From AP-15 sp963812675 (GTDB taxonomy: Bacteria > Pseudomonadota > Alphaproteobacteria > ATCC43930 > CGMCC-115725): a stretch of DNA of 64,000 nucleotides. The stretch's first letter is position 1; the number at the start of each line of letters is the position of its first letter. Where the stretch lies: NCBI GenBank assembly GCA_963812675.1, contig CAWEWR010000027.1, forward strand, positions 124,001 to 188,000. The letters run 5' to 3'. The position numbers were made by a program, and so were the translations under genes. The notes beneath the pieces are model-generated. The model was given only the letters and a program-made list of their open reading frames with translations, was not told where the DNA came from and did no database searches. Below, piece after piece: positions 51,189 through 59,975 of this stretch.

Positions 51189-52532
51189 ATGACCGACACC
51201 ACGTTTCCGGTTAGGGCAACAGCCGCAGAGGCCGAGCATCAGGCGCACTTGCGTCGGGCCGTCGTTGCCAGCACCGTGGGTACGACGATCGAGTGGTACG
51301 ACTTTCTGATCTACAGCACGATGACCGGACTGGTCTTCGGTAGGGTCTTCTTTTCCGGATCCGACCCGCTGATCGACACGCTGAAGGCGTTCGGCGTCTT
51401 CTTCATCGGTTTCGTCGCGCGTCCGATCGGCGCCGCGATCTTCGGCCATTATGGCGATCGCATCGGCCGCAAGGCGACGCTGATCGTAACCCTGCTGATG
51501 ACCGGTATTGCCACCGCGGCGGTCGGGCTGGTCCCCGGTTACGACATGATCGGCATTTGGGGTGCGGTCATCCTGACCCTCTTGCGCCTGATCCAGGGGA
51601 TCGGGGTCGGCGGCGAGTGGGGCGGCTCGGTGTTGCTGGCCATGGAATGGGCGAGCAGCAATAAGAACCGCGGGTTCATCGCCTCCTGGCCGCAATTCGG
51701 CGCTCCCGCCGGGCTGTTCCTGGCGAATTTGGCGGTGCTGATCTTCAGCTGGGTTTCCGGCGACCAGTTCCTCACTTGGGGCTGGCGCATCCCGTTCCTG
51801 CTCAGCATCGTCATGGTCGGGGTCGGGCTGTGGATTCGGCTCGGTATCCTCGAGACCCCGGTGTTCCGCCGCGTGGTCGAAGAAAACCGCGTGGCGCGGG
51901 CGCCGACGATCGAGGTGTTTCGACGGCAGCCGAAGGAAATTGCATTAACCGCGCTGCTGCGCCTGGCCGAGCAGTCCCCCGGCTATATCTTCAACGCCTT
52001 CATCTTCACCTATGGCACACAGGTACTCGGCGCGTCGCGCGATCTGCTGCTGATCGGCCTCATCGTGACGACCGGGCTCGGTTTTATCTGGGCGCCAATC
52101 GCCGGCGCTTTGTCGGACCGGATCGGCCGGCGGCAGATGTACATTATCGGCTGCATATTTGTGGCGATCTTCACGTTCGCGTATTTCGCAATGCTCGATA
52201 CGAGGATCCCCTGGGTGATATTCACTGCCGTTGCCCTGTCGTTCATCCCAGTTATGACGATGTACGGGCCCGAAGCGGCGCTGATCGCCGAAGCTTTCAC
52301 TCCCCGACTGCGCTACAGCGGCGCCTCGATCGGTTATCAACTTGCCTCGATCATCGCTGGGGGGCCTGCGCCCTTTATCTCGACCTGGCTATTCGCGACT
52401 TATCACTCGACATTTCCGATCGGCATCTACGTCGTTATCTGTGCGATCATCAGCATCATCGCGACGGCGCTGCTGCCGGACTATACGAATAAGGACATCT
52501 CAACCGAGGCGCATTATGAAGAGCCGCTGTAG
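51189..52532 (+). CDS. MFS transporter, metabolite:H+ symporter (ShiA/ProP-like)
   Basis: 447 residues, twelve membrane helices. The MHS-family start is STVGTTIEWYDFLIYSTMTGLVFGRVFF and the loop motif RPIGAAIFGHYGDRIGRKATL. The second half repeats it as GALSDRIGRRQMYIIG. The family imports organic acids or osmolytes with protons. The ATG has GGGAACGCCGAG upstream. A 13-codon reading frame (51107-51148) precedes it. A scrap of an FAD monooxygenase follows, which may have been its catabolic partner. Confidence 0.94.
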   Translation: MTDTTFPVRATAAEAEHQAHLRRAVVASTVGTTIEWYDFLIYSTMTGLVFGRVFFSGSDPLIDTLKAFGVFFIGFVARPIGAAIFGHYGDRIGRKATLIVTLLMTGIATAAVGLVPGYDMIGIWGAVILTLLRLIQGIGVGGEWGGSVLLAMEWASSNKNRGFIASWPQFGAPAGLFLANLAVLIFSWVSGDQFLTWGWRIPFLLSIVMVGVGLWIRLGILETPVFRRVVEENRVARAPTIEVFRRQPKEIALTALLRLAEQSPGYIFNAFIFTYGTQVLGASRDLLLIGLIVTTGLGFIWAPIAGALSDRIGRRQMYIIGCIFVAIFTFAYFAMLDTRIPWVIFTAVALSFIPVMTMYGPEAALIAEAFTPRLRYSGASIGYQLASIIAGGPAPFISTWLFATYHSTFPIGIYVVICAIISIIATALLPDYTNKDISTEAHYEEPL

Positions 52533-52571
52533 CAACGGGTGCCCGTCTACAGCTGCGGGCGCGGTGCTGGG

Positions 52572-52690
52572 ATGCCTGAACCGATCCGGCGGACGCCGTT
52601 GCCCCGTTGGTCGGTCGGCCGGATGACCCTGTTGGGCGATGCCTGCCACCCGATGTACCCGTTTATGGGGCAGAGCGCGCCAAATGGCGA
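52572..52690 (+). pseudogene. FAD-dependent aromatic monooxygenase fragment
   Basis: The plus strand reads PIRRTPLPRWSVGRMTLLGDACHPMYPFMGQSA. The GD(A)xHPMxPxxGQ block is the second FAD-binding motif of salicylate-hydroxylase-type enzymes. The rest of the enzyme is missing on both sides. Confidence 0.85.
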
Positions 52691-52730
52691 AGCTATGATC
52701 CCGCAGCAGTCGAGCCGATCACCGTGTGAA

Positions 52731-53315
52731 TCACGGCCCTGGCATGGGATTATCGTCGAGGTGCGGGATCACCCGCAAATATTCGTACATCGCGGTCAGC
52801 TCGCGGTCTGTCTTCCATTGATACAACGGCCACGGCATCACCTGAAGGATATCACCGGGAGCATACCTGGGGTCATGACCGGTGTGCATGACTTCGAGGA
52901 ATCCCGCCAGTGTCAGTCCTGCGGGCCTGCCGGTTGCGATGTCGGGCGTGATGTTGGCCGAAACCGCAACTGGGTTGGCGACCGGCCCAAAGATGCGCCC
53001 GCCCGACAGGTATACGTCGGTATTCAGCTGCTTCGGCTGGCCCATATACGGATTATGGTTGTCGGCATAGTTCGGATGAGTGTGGCAATCGTTGCAGCCG
53101 GTCGAGTTCACCAGATAGCTGCCGAGACCGACCAGTGCCCAGTCCTTTCCAGCAAAATTGAGCTTCGTTTTTTTCGGAAAAATCTCAGAAATGATCTCGT
53201 AGCCGCGTAGAATCTGGCGGATCTCGTCGGCCCTCGCGGCCGGCACTTGCAGCATCGTCGCCATTGCGACCGCTGCGATCCACGCACCGAACCGCGCAAC
53301 AATACGCATTTCCAT
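52731..53315 (-). CDS. Secreted c-type cytochrome
   Basis: 194 residues with signal peptide (VARFGAWIAAVAMATMLQVPAARA). One heme site is seen, CNDCH in SYLVNSTGCNDCHTHPNY, and a Met-rich C-terminal part (ILQVMPWPLYQWKTDRELTAMYEYLRVIPH) that can supply the axial Met. Covalent heme attachment occurs in the periplasm. It has the form of small diheme-like or alcohol-oxidation cytochromes, but with a single CxxCH. No oxidase or dehydrogenase is adjacent. Confidence 0.9.
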   Translation of the reverse strand: MEMRIVARFGAWIAAVAMATMLQVPAARADEIRQILRGYEIISEIFPKKTKLNFAGKDWALVGLGSYLVNSTGCNDCHTHPNYADNHNPYMGQPKQLNTDVYLSGGRIFGPVANPVAVSANITPDIATGRPAGLTLAGFLEVMHTGHDPRYAPGDILQVMPWPLYQWKTDRELTAMYEYLRVIPHLDDNPMPGP

Positions 53316-53398
53316 TCGCTAAACCTTCCGCATGCTCGTATGCAGCGGCGGTTTGTAACCGCGAATGCGTCAACGAACTGTCCTGATGCGAAAGGGAA

Positions 53399-53425
53399 GC
53401 TGGCCCGGCTATTGGTCGGGCCAGC
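53399..53425 (-). terminator. Hairpin terminator of the VOC gene
   Basis: GCTGGCCCG and CGGGCCAGC pair in a 9-bp stem, 18 bases past the stop at 53443. On the minus strand the hairpin is followed by TTCCCTTTC, a weak T-rich tract. Confidence 0.65.
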
Positions 53426-53442
53426 CCAGCGATGAGACCGAA

Positions 53443-53826
53443 TTATTCCGGCTTGAAGCAGTAGGTTGCGAGCTTGTTGCCGTCGAGATCGCGGACATAG
53501 GCCGCATAGGCACTAGGATGCCAGCTGCGCGGCCCGACCGCGCCTTCATCCTTGCCGCCGGCTGCAAGGGCGGCCTTGTGGAATTCTGCAACCGCCGCAC
53601 GGCTCGGCGCGACGAAGCTGACCGTGCCGCCATTGGCGAAGGTCGCCGGTTGTCCGTTAGCCGGCTTCAGCACGAAGAATTCCGGGGCCAACTCGCCCCA
53701 GATCGAGCCGTTCTCTCCCAGATCGTTCAGCCGTTTGTAGCCGAGCGTGCCCAGCACGCGGTCATAAAAGGAGCGCGCCTTCGCAAGGTCGTTCGTTCCC
53801 ACCGTGACGTGCGTGAATATGGCCAT
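53443..53826 (-). CDS. VOC family protein (glyoxalase/bleomycin-resistance type)
   Basis: 127 residues from the ATG at 53826 with AAGGAGGATC upstream. Pattern: FTHVTVGTNDLAKARSFYDRVLGTLGYKRL, FVLKPANGQPATFANGGTVSFVAPSRAAVAEFHKAALAAGG, YAAYVRDLDGNKLATYCFKP. Similar short VOC proteins are widespread and mostly uncharacterised. Confidence 0.9.
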   Translation of the reverse strand: MAIFTHVTVGTNDLAKARSFYDRVLGTLGYKRLNDLGENGSIWGELAPEFFVLKPANGQPATFANGGTVSFVAPSRAAVAEFHKAALAAGGKDEGAVGPRSWHPSAYAAYVRDLDGNKLATYCFKPE

Positions 53827-54367
53827 CTGATCCTCCTTCAAGACATTGGTTCACGAGCTTTTTTCTTGAAACCGAAGCGCCCTCTCAAACGCGCCGCTCA
53901 CAGATTAGCGGTTTCGCAAAGGAGGGTAAACGACGGATTCCGTGATGGCCGCAACCACCGGCGTTGTCTAATGGTGTACCGAGTGGAGCCGTTTATAACG
54001 CATTAACTTCGAATTTTGCTGACTTAACCACTAATTCTCCGACGATTTTAAACTTTAAGACCTAAGGTCGCCTGGCGTCACAAGAAGCCGGATGCAGTCC
54101 GGCAAACGCAGTCCGGATGGAGATGAGGATGCGCCTTTCGATGTCGCTATGGACGAGCTGTGTCGGACGGGATTGCCTCCTGCTCGATCTCGGTCATTGG
54201 CGGAAGCATCGCGGCCCGGCAAGTCTCCTACAGCACGGCCCGTGTCGGAATGGCGCAAATGGCGAGTGCGCCAGCCGACGCGCATGGTCGCTCTTCGGGC
54301 TGGAACGCAAAGCCGACAACGCCTCTCGAACACCCTCCATATGATCGACTGAACTGGGGAGAAAATC
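53827..54367. other. Gene-free stretch
   Basis: 540 bases without a supported gene. The segment 53985-54060 is AT-rich (GACGATTTTAAACTTTAAGAC). Reading frames in 54090-54360 exist in several phases but show no domain or codon bias that separates them from chance. Confidence 0.5.
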
Positions 54368-54562
54368 ATGTTGTCCGATTTCGAAGTGCTCCGCGCTGCT
54401 GACCAGATGATGCACGAATTCGGCGAGCACGCCGAGCTTCAGGCGGCCAGATACGCCGACCTGATGCTCGGACACAGCAACCGGGCCGGGCTCTTGGTCT
54501 GGGCGCGCATCTGGCGCACCATCGCCGAGAAGCGCCCGGCGCAGACCGGGTTATCGCATTGA
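54368..54562 (+). CDS. Short conserved-type protein MLSDFEVLRAAD
   Basis: 64 residues with GGGGAG six bases before the ATG. Two helices: SDFEVLRAADQMMHEFGEHAELQAARYADLMLGHSNRAGLLVWARIWRTIAEK. Proteins of this shape are frequent in Bradyrhizobium-like genomes and have no assigned function. The last 12 bases overlap the convergent epoxide-hydrolase gene. Confidence 0.75.
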   Translation: MLSDFEVLRAADQMMHEFGEHAELQAARYADLMLGHSNRAGLLVWARIWRTIAEKRPAQTGLSH

Positions 54563-55537
54563 TGACAGGGTCCGCAGGAAGTCGATCATCGCGGCGTTGA
54601 CTTCCGCGGCCCGCTCCTGCTGGGTCCAGTGGCCGCAACCCGGCAAGATCATCGTGCCGCTGAGCGCAGGAACGAATTTCGACAGATTGGGAATGAGCTG
54701 GTCCATGCCGGGAAACCTCACCACCGGATCGCGGTCGCCGGCGATGTAAAGCGCGGGCACAGTCACCCGCGCTCCGGCAAAGGCGGCGAGGAGCTCCCAG
54801 TTGCGATCAATGTTGCGATAATAGTTGAGGCCGCCGCGAAACCCGGTGCGAGCGAATTCATCGGCGTAGAAATCGACATCTGCCTCCGTCAGCCAAGAGG
54901 GCAGGGTCACGGGGTTCACGAAGTGCGTGCCCCACCGCGCGAGCAGGCCACCTTGGCGCGGCACCATGAGGGCGGCGGGCTCGCGGTTCGGCGCGTCCCC
55001 CGATATCGAATAGAGGCTGGAGCGGATGAACCCGCGGACGTCATGCTCAAATTCGGCCTCGGCCACACCCGGGGTCTGGAAATAGAGCTGATAGAAGACC
55101 GCGTCATCGGTCTGCGGCATGACGGTCGTCGGGCGGGCCGCACCGCGCGGGCGGAACGGGACACTTAGGCCGATCACGCCGCGGAAGCGGTCGGGGCGCA
55201 GCAGCGCTGCATGCCACGCCACCGGCGCGCCCCAATCGTGACCGGCGATGACAGCCTGCTCGGCTCCCAAGGCGTCGAGCAGACCGACCATGTCGCCAAT
55301 AAGATGGAAGAGCGTGTATTGATCGATCGCCTCGGGGCGATCGGTCCGGCCGTAGCCGCGCATGTCGGGCGCTACGGCATGAAACCCGGCCTCGGCGAGC
55401 GCCGGTAGCTGGTGCCGCCAGGAATACCAGGATTCGGGAAAACCGTGGCACAACACGACCAGCGGACCCGCGCCCTGCTCGGCCACGTGCATGCTTATGC
55501 CGTTCGCCTCGACGGTGAGGTGATGGATCTGGGTCAT
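54551..55537 (-). CDS. Alpha/beta hydrolase, epoxide hydrolase-like
   Basis: 328 residues from the ATG at 55537 (GGAG upstream). Oxyanion motif LVVLCHGFPESWYSWR, nucleophile Asp in VIAGHDWGAPVAWHAA, acid Asp in IAGDRDPVVRF and His in LPGCGHWTQQE. Soluble epoxide hydrolases open epoxides to diols through an Asp-ester. The cap segment contains the two-tyrosine region (FYQLYFQTPG, LNYYRNIDRNW), supporting this class. Confidence 0.93.
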   Translation of the reverse strand: MTQIHHLTVEANGISMHVAEQGAGPLVVLCHGFPESWYSWRHQLPALAEAGFHAVAPDMRGYGRTDRPEAIDQYTLFHLIGDMVGLLDALGAEQAVIAGHDWGAPVAWHAALLRPDRFRGVIGLSVPFRPRGAARPTTVMPQTDDAVFYQLYFQTPGVAEAEFEHDVRGFIRSSLYSISGDAPNREPAALMVPRQGGLLARWGTHFVNPVTLPSWLTEADVDFYADEFARTGFRGGLNYYRNIDRNWELLAAFAGARVTVPALYIAGDRDPVVRFPGMDQLIPNLSKFVPALSGTMILPGCGHWTQQERAAEVNAAMIDFLRTLSSMR

Positions 55538-55611
55538 CCGCGATCTCCTTCCCCCTGGACGCGCCGGATCGTATCCTCGCCGGCTGGCGTCCCCTAGGTA
55601 AAGGAGCGAAT

Positions 55612-56157
55612 ATGGCAAGGCTGCCGCCGATCACCAGCAAAGAACAGGTTCCGGCAAAGGACCACGCCATCGTGGATGCCATCGCCGCGAGCCGCGGCGC
55701 CGTTCAGGGGCCGTTTACGATGTTTCTTCACTGTGCGGAACTGGCCGGCCGTGTCGCCCATCTGGGCGCATTTGTGCGCTTCGAGGGCTCTCTCGACATG
55801 CGGGCTCGGGTGCTCGCCGCGATGACTGTCGCGCGCGAGTTCGAAGCGGTCTATGTCTGGGGTGCTCAGACGAGCGGTGCGCGCCGCCAGGGCGTGCCGG
55901 AGGCGACAATTACGGCGATCCGCGAAAACCACTCGCGCGGCATCGCGCCGGAAGACGCTGAAATCGTCGACTTCACCCGGCAACTTCTCCGCAAGCACCG
56001 GGTCGACGAGCCGAGCGCCACCTCACTGCGAAAGCGGTGCGGCGATCAGGGGTTTATCGAGCTGACCGGCGCCATCGGGTATTACAGCATGCTCGCGATG
56101 ACCGTGAATGCATGCGAACTCGAAGCCGCTCCGGGCGGCGAAGTCCTGCAAGTCTGA
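55612..56157 (+). CDS. Carboxymuconolactone decarboxylase-family (AhpD-like) protein
   Basis: 181 residues: ARLPPITSKEQVPAKDHAIVDAIAASRGAVQGPFTMFLHCAELAGRVAHLGAFVRFEG, MRARVLAAMTVAREFEAVYVWGAQTS. The usual CxxC of AhpD is missing, as in the Cys-less branch. The catalytic activity is unknown. It is divergent from the epoxide hydrolase gene, with 74 bases between the two starts. Confidence 0.88.
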   Translation: MARLPPITSKEQVPAKDHAIVDAIAASRGAVQGPFTMFLHCAELAGRVAHLGAFVRFEGSLDMRARVLAAMTVAREFEAVYVWGAQTSGARRQGVPEATITAIRENHSRGIAPEDAEIVDFTRQLLRKHRVDEPSATSLRKRCGDQGFIELTGAIGYYSMLAMTVNACELEAAPGGEVLQV

Positions 56158-56176
56158 ATTTTCCCGGGTGATTGAC

Positions 56177-56209
56177 GGGCGCCGCAGCGATGCGGCGGCG
56201 CTCGTTTTA
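56177..56209 (+). terminator. Hairpin terminator with T-tract
   Basis: GGGCGCCGC and GCGGCGGCGCTC around AGCGAT, followed by CGTTTTATAATT, 20 bases after the stop at 56157. Confidence 0.7.
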
Positions 56210-56233
56210 TAATTCCCGGCCGTATCAGCCGTA

Positions 56234-56500
56234 TCAATAGCGGTGATCATAGGGAGGGGCGCTGCTGCCATATCCTTCATGGTAGGCCCGCTCGCGCTCG
56301 CGGGCGTGCTTAGCCGCCTCGTGATGGCCGATGATGCAGCCCGCGCCTGCTCCGAGCAGCCCGTGGTGACCAGCAACGTGCCCGGCAACACCGCCGATGA
56401 CGGCGCCCTTCAAACATCCCCTGGCCGGCGCGGGAGTAGAACTCAGCGCAAGGCCGGTAACCGTCACCGCCAAAGCCGCGGGGAGCAGTATCGCTTTCAT
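56234..56500 (-). CDS. Small secreted Gly-zipper protein (RERERAY type)
   Basis: 88 residues from the ATG at 56500 (AAGGAG six bases upstream). The signal peptide is ILLPAALAVTVTGLALSSTPAPA. A glycine-zipper segment (GAVIGGVAGHVAGHHGLLGAGAGCIIGHH) precedes a charged helix (AAKHARERERAYHEGYG). Gly-zipper proteins insert in or span the envelope. The RERERAY motif is shared with the protein at 1199. Confidence 0.85.
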   Translation of the reverse strand: MKAILLPAALAVTVTGLALSSTPAPARGCLKGAVIGGVAGHVAGHHGLLGAGAGCIIGHHEAAKHARERERAYHEGYGSSAPPYDHRY

Positions 56501-56534
56501 ATCAAACTCCTTCAAAGCGTTGTTGCTGGTAGCC

Positions 56535-56560
56535 AACAGACCACAGCAACCTCAGGTTCC
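56535..56560 (-). promoter_or_regulatory. EcfG-like promoter GGAAC-N17-TGTT
   Basis: Minus strand GGAAC (56560-56556), 17 bases, TGTT (56538-56535), 35 bases before the ATG at 56500. The ECF sigma gene at 56790 lies on the other side of the same intergenic region. Confidence 0.65.
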
Positions 56561-56789
56561 CGCACCGAGCGGGCTACACCAAAAGTGACGCAAAGCTCTC
56601 AATCTGTAAACGGAAGTAAACTTTTCCAGGTATAACGTAACAGAACAATAATCAGAGTCGCTGACACGAGATTTACATTTCGATTACAACATTTTACCAA
56701 ACATCAGAACGCGGTTCATACGCCGATTACAGAGACAACGTAAGTTTATAACACGCCCCGAAACGGGGATTCGCTGAAGGAAGGACCAA

Positions 56790-57326
56790 ATGTCCGAATT
56801 TAACGGCCTCGTCGAGCGAGAGATTCCAAGGCTGCGGCGCTATGCACGAGCGCTCACCCGGAGTGCCGATCGCGCCGACGATCTTGTCCAGGAGACGCTG
56901 CTGCGCGCGATATCCAAGTCTCATCTTTGGCAAGCAGGCAGCGATATTCGCGCCTGGCTCTTCACGATCATGCACAATCATTATGTCAACATGGTGCGGC
57001 GTGCCATGCGCGACGAGGCGACCGTCGATATCGAGCAGATGTCGTCCTCGCTCGTCGCCAACACGGATCCGACCGCATCCAGCCAGCTTCGCGAGCTCGA
57101 ACTATCGCTCTCCCGCTTACCCGGGGAGCAGCGCGAAGTCATCCTGCTCGTCGGCCTGGAAGGAATGTCTTACGAGACCGCGGCACTGATCCTCAGTGTC
57201 CCGGTAGGGACGGTTCGCTCGCGCCTGTCGCGCGGCCGTGACGCGCTGCGCCGTTTGATGGACCTGCCGGAAAAGGGCGAAATAGCGGCCGGTGCCCCGA
57301 GCGAAGCCACGCCTCTCGCGGCCTAG
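56790..57326 (+). CDS. ECF sigma factor (sigma-70 family)
   Basis: 178 residues. Region 2: IPRLRRYARALTRSADRADDLVQETLLRAISKSHLWQAGSDIRAWLFTIMHNHYVNMVRR. Region 4: LSRLPGEQREVILLVGLEGMSYETAALILSVPVGTVRSRLSRGRDALRRL. Shape and length recall the EcfG group, which recognises GGAAC promoters, but no anti-sigma or PhyR gene is adjacent. Its stop shares the bases CTAG with the panC stop on the other strand. Confidence 0.95.
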   Translation: MSEFNGLVEREIPRLRRYARALTRSADRADDLVQETLLRAISKSHLWQAGSDIRAWLFTIMHNHYVNMVRRAMRDEATVDIEQMSSSLVANTDPTASSQLRELELSLSRLPGEQREVILLVGLEGMSYETAALILSVPVGTVRSRLSRGRDALRRLMDLPEKGEIAAGAPSEATPLAA

Positions 57327-58168
57327 TCGCGGGCGATCGGGATGTTGTCTATCAGCCTGGTCTTGCCGAGACGCGCCGCGGCGAAAACCCGCGAGCTTGC
57401 CGTGACTTCGGTGGTGACCGCCAAGGTTCCGGCCTCACGGATTTCAAGGTATTCCACCGCAAATCCGGCTTCCTGCAATGCCGCCGAACCCCGCGCGATC
57501 TCGCGTGCGACGGCGGTCGGATCTCGCGCCAGCGCCGCGGCAACGCTTCGCAATACCAGCGCGAGTTTGGGGGCGATGCGGCGCTCCTGCGCTGACAAAT
57601 ACACATTGCGCGACGACAGCGCGAGCCCATCCGCCTCGCGCACGGTCGGCACGCCCGCGATGGAGACTGGCATATTGAGATCGCGCGTCAGCCGCCGGAC
57701 CACGATGAGCTGCTGATAATCCTTCTCGCCGAAATAGGCGATGTCGGGCAGGGCCTGGATCAGCAGCTTTGTGACGACGGTCGTCACGCCGTCGAAGTGA
57801 CCGGCGCGGTGCGCGCCGCAGAGGCCCTCTGTCAATCCACTCACTCGCACCAGCGTGGCAAAATCGGGCGGATACATTTCATCCAACGCGGGAGTGAACA
57901 CGAGATCCGCCCCGGCCGACCGCAACATTTCGAGGTCGGCCGCTTCGCGGCGCGGGTACGAGCCGAGATCCTCGGTTGGCGCAAATTGCTTCGGGTTGAC
58001 GAAAATCGACGCGACGACCCGATCGCACCCGGCCCGCGCGGCCCCGACGAGCGCCATATGGCCCTGGTGCAATGCGCCCATCGTCGCCACCAGGCCGATG
58101 CGCTCATCGTCCTTGCGCCAACTGGCGATCTGCTTTCTCAGATCGGCAACGGTCCGCGCAATCTCCAA
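57323..58168 (-). CDS. panC: Pantothenate synthetase
   Basis: 281 residues. It condenses pantoate and beta-alanine with ATP to pantothenate. The HIGH-like motif is MGALHQGHMALV. Next come FVNPKQFAPTEDLGSYPR, YFGEKDYQQLIVVRRLTRDLN and the KMSKS-like SSRNVYLSAQER. It begins ten bases after the ABC permease stop on the same strand, an unusual position for panC, which normally lies near panB. Confidence 0.97.
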   Translation of the reverse strand: MEIARTVADLRKQIASWRKDDERIGLVATMGALHQGHMALVGAARAGCDRVVASIFVNPKQFAPTEDLGSYPRREAADLEMLRSAGADLVFTPALDEMYPPDFATLVRVSGLTEGLCGAHRAGHFDGVTTVVTKLLIQALPDIAYFGEKDYQQLIVVRRLTRDLNMPVSIAGVPTVREADGLALSSRNVYLSAQERRIAPKLALVLRSVAAALARDPTAVAREIARGSAALQEAGFAVEYLEIREAGTLAVTTEVTASSRVFAAARLGKTRLIDNIPIARD

Positions 58169-58178
58169 CCGGCGACCC

Positions 58179-59027
58179 TCACCCTTTGACCGATCCCGAG
58201 GTCAGCCCGGCGACGTAATGCTCGACAAAAAACGAATAGATGATGGCGACCGGGATCGAGCCCAACAGCGCGCCCGCCATCAATTGGCCCCAATAGAACA
58301 CGTCGCCGCGGATCAATTCGGCGATGACGCCGACCGGGACGGTGCGCACCGAGCTCCGGGTCAAAAAGATCAGCGCGTAAAGAAACTCGTTCTGCGACAA
58401 GGTAAAGGCGAAAATGCCGGCGGAGATGAACCCCGGCGTGCACAACGGCAGAAAGATCCGCCGCATCGTCTGCAGCCGGCTGGCGCCGTCGATCCGTGCC
58501 GCTTCTTCGAGCTCCTTGGGCACGGTCTTGAAATAGCCGAGCAACAGCCAGGCGCAGAACGGCACCAGCATTGTCGGATAAGTTAAAATAACTGCCGTCA
58601 GCGTGTTGCCGAGATCGAGCCGGGTGATCACATCGGCGAGCGGGATGAACAGCAATGGCTGCGGCACCAGGTAAATCGCCGCCACCGTCATCGCGATCAA
58701 CCCGGCGCCGGCGAAGCGCATGCGCGCGAGAGGGTAAGCCAGCATGACCCCGAGGACGAGCGAAATTCCGGTGGACACGATTGCTACCAGCATCGTGTTC
58801 CAGGTCCACAGCAGAAAATGCGTCTGCGTCAGCAGATCGATGTAATGCTTCAGTGTCGGGTTATGGACGAGCAGCGGCATCAGGCGCCGGTTATACAGTT
58901 CTGAATCGGGCTTTATCGATGTGATTGTCATCCAGTAGAATGGGAACAGTGCTACTACCAGGAAAAACCCGACCGGCAGCCACACCCGGACTGTCTGCTC
59001 GAACCGGCCGTACCCGGTAACCATCAC
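58179..59027 (-). CDS. ABC transporter permease (MalG/UgpE type)
   Basis: 282 residues, six membrane helices. The EAA loop is LEEAARIDGASRLQTMRRIFLPLCTPG. The N-terminus contains FFLVVALFPFYWMTITSIKPDSELY. Inner-membrane partner of the permease encoded just upstream, with a four-base overlap. No ATPase gene follows; panC does. Confidence 0.92.
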   Translation of the reverse strand: MMVTGYGRFEQTVRVWLPVGFFLVVALFPFYWMTITSIKPDSELYNRRLMPLLVHNPTLKHYIDLLTQTHFLLWTWNTMLVAIVSTGISLVLGVMLAYPLARMRFAGAGLIAMTVAAIYLVPQPLLFIPLADVITRLDLGNTLTAVILTYPTMLVPFCAWLLLGYFKTVPKELEEAARIDGASRLQTMRRIFLPLCTPGFISAGIFAFTLSQNEFLYALIFLTRSSVRTVPVGVIAELIRGDVFYWGQLMAGALLGSIPVAIIYSFFVEHYVAGLTSGSVKG

Positions 59028-59956
59028 GATTTCCGCATGTAAAGAGTGAGCGCGACGATCAGCAGGCCCAACGCCGGCAGCATCGCCAGCGCGACCGAGG
59101 CGCCGAGGCCGAGTTGGCCCGCCCCCATGCTGAGATCAAAGGCATAGGTCGCGAACAGGTTGGTGGCGTTGTTCGGGCCACCATGCGTCAGAACGTAGAC
59201 CAGCTGAAAATCGGCAAAAGTGAAGATGACCGAGAACAGCGTGACGATCAGGATAATCGGCTTCAGCAGCGGCAGTGTCACGAAGCGGAAACGATGCCAG
59301 CCGCCGGCGCCGTCGATCGTCGCCGCCTCATAGAGTTCCGGCGGCACGGTCTGCAGCCCGGCGAGCAGCGTGATGCCGTAAAATGGCAGACCCCGCCAGG
59401 TATTGATCATGATGATCGAAAACATCGCGAGGGCCGGGTTGCCAAGCCAGGACGGCCCCGGCGGGCTGACACCGATCCCGATCAGGAGCCGGTTGACGAC
59501 GCTGAAGGCGGGATCGAGCATCCACATCCAGGCCACTGTGCTCAGTACCGTCGGCACGATGAACGGCAGCAACAACAGCGCCCGCACAAGGTTTTTCATG
59601 CGGAACTGCTGGTTCATCGCCAGCGCGAGGCCGAGCCCGCCGACCATCTTCAGCAATGTCGCCGCAACGGTATAGACCACGGTATTGACCGCGACCCGCC
59701 AGAAGATCGGGTCGTGGAAGTCGGCGATGAAGTTTCTCAGACCGACGAAGTGGCCGGGCTTCGCCACCGCCCGATCCTGCAAACTGAGCAGGATGCCGTA
59801 AACCAACGGATAGCCGACTAGGCCCGCCAGAAACAGCAACGGCAGTGCCATCATCAGCCAGCTGAACACCGCTTCGCGGTCGAGCCAACCGGACCGCGAC
59901 AGGGCCGGGCGCGGCGGCCGCGCCAGCCCGACCAGCGGTTCACTGCGAATCGACAT
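59024..59956 (-). CDS. ABC transporter permease (MalF/UgpA type)
   Basis: 310 residues, six membrane helices. The EAA loop is LYEAATIDGAGGWHRFRFVTLPLLKPI. The first helix is VFSWLMMALPLLFLAGLVGYPLVYGILLSLQD. It forms the importer with the next permease and the binding protein, which ends 19 bases upstream of its start. Confidence 0.92.
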   Translation of the reverse strand: MSIRSEPLVGLARPPRPALSRSGWLDREAVFSWLMMALPLLFLAGLVGYPLVYGILLSLQDRAVAKPGHFVGLRNFIADFHDPIFWRVAVNTVVYTVAATLLKMVGGLGLALAMNQQFRMKNLVRALLLLPFIVPTVLSTVAWMWMLDPAFSVVNRLLIGIGVSPPGPSWLGNPALAMFSIIMINTWRGLPFYGITLLAGLQTVPPELYEAATIDGAGGWHRFRFVTLPLLKPIILIVTLFSVIFTFADFQLVYVLTHGGPNNATNLFATYAFDLSMGAGQLGLGASVALAMLPALGLLIVALTLYMRKS

Positions 59957-59975
59957 GTCGCGCCGTACGCCGGAA

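Noticed and set aside
54092..54402. Overlapping short frames upstream of the 64-residue protein
   Set aside because: Several phases are open but none shows a ribosome site, domain or homology-like pattern.
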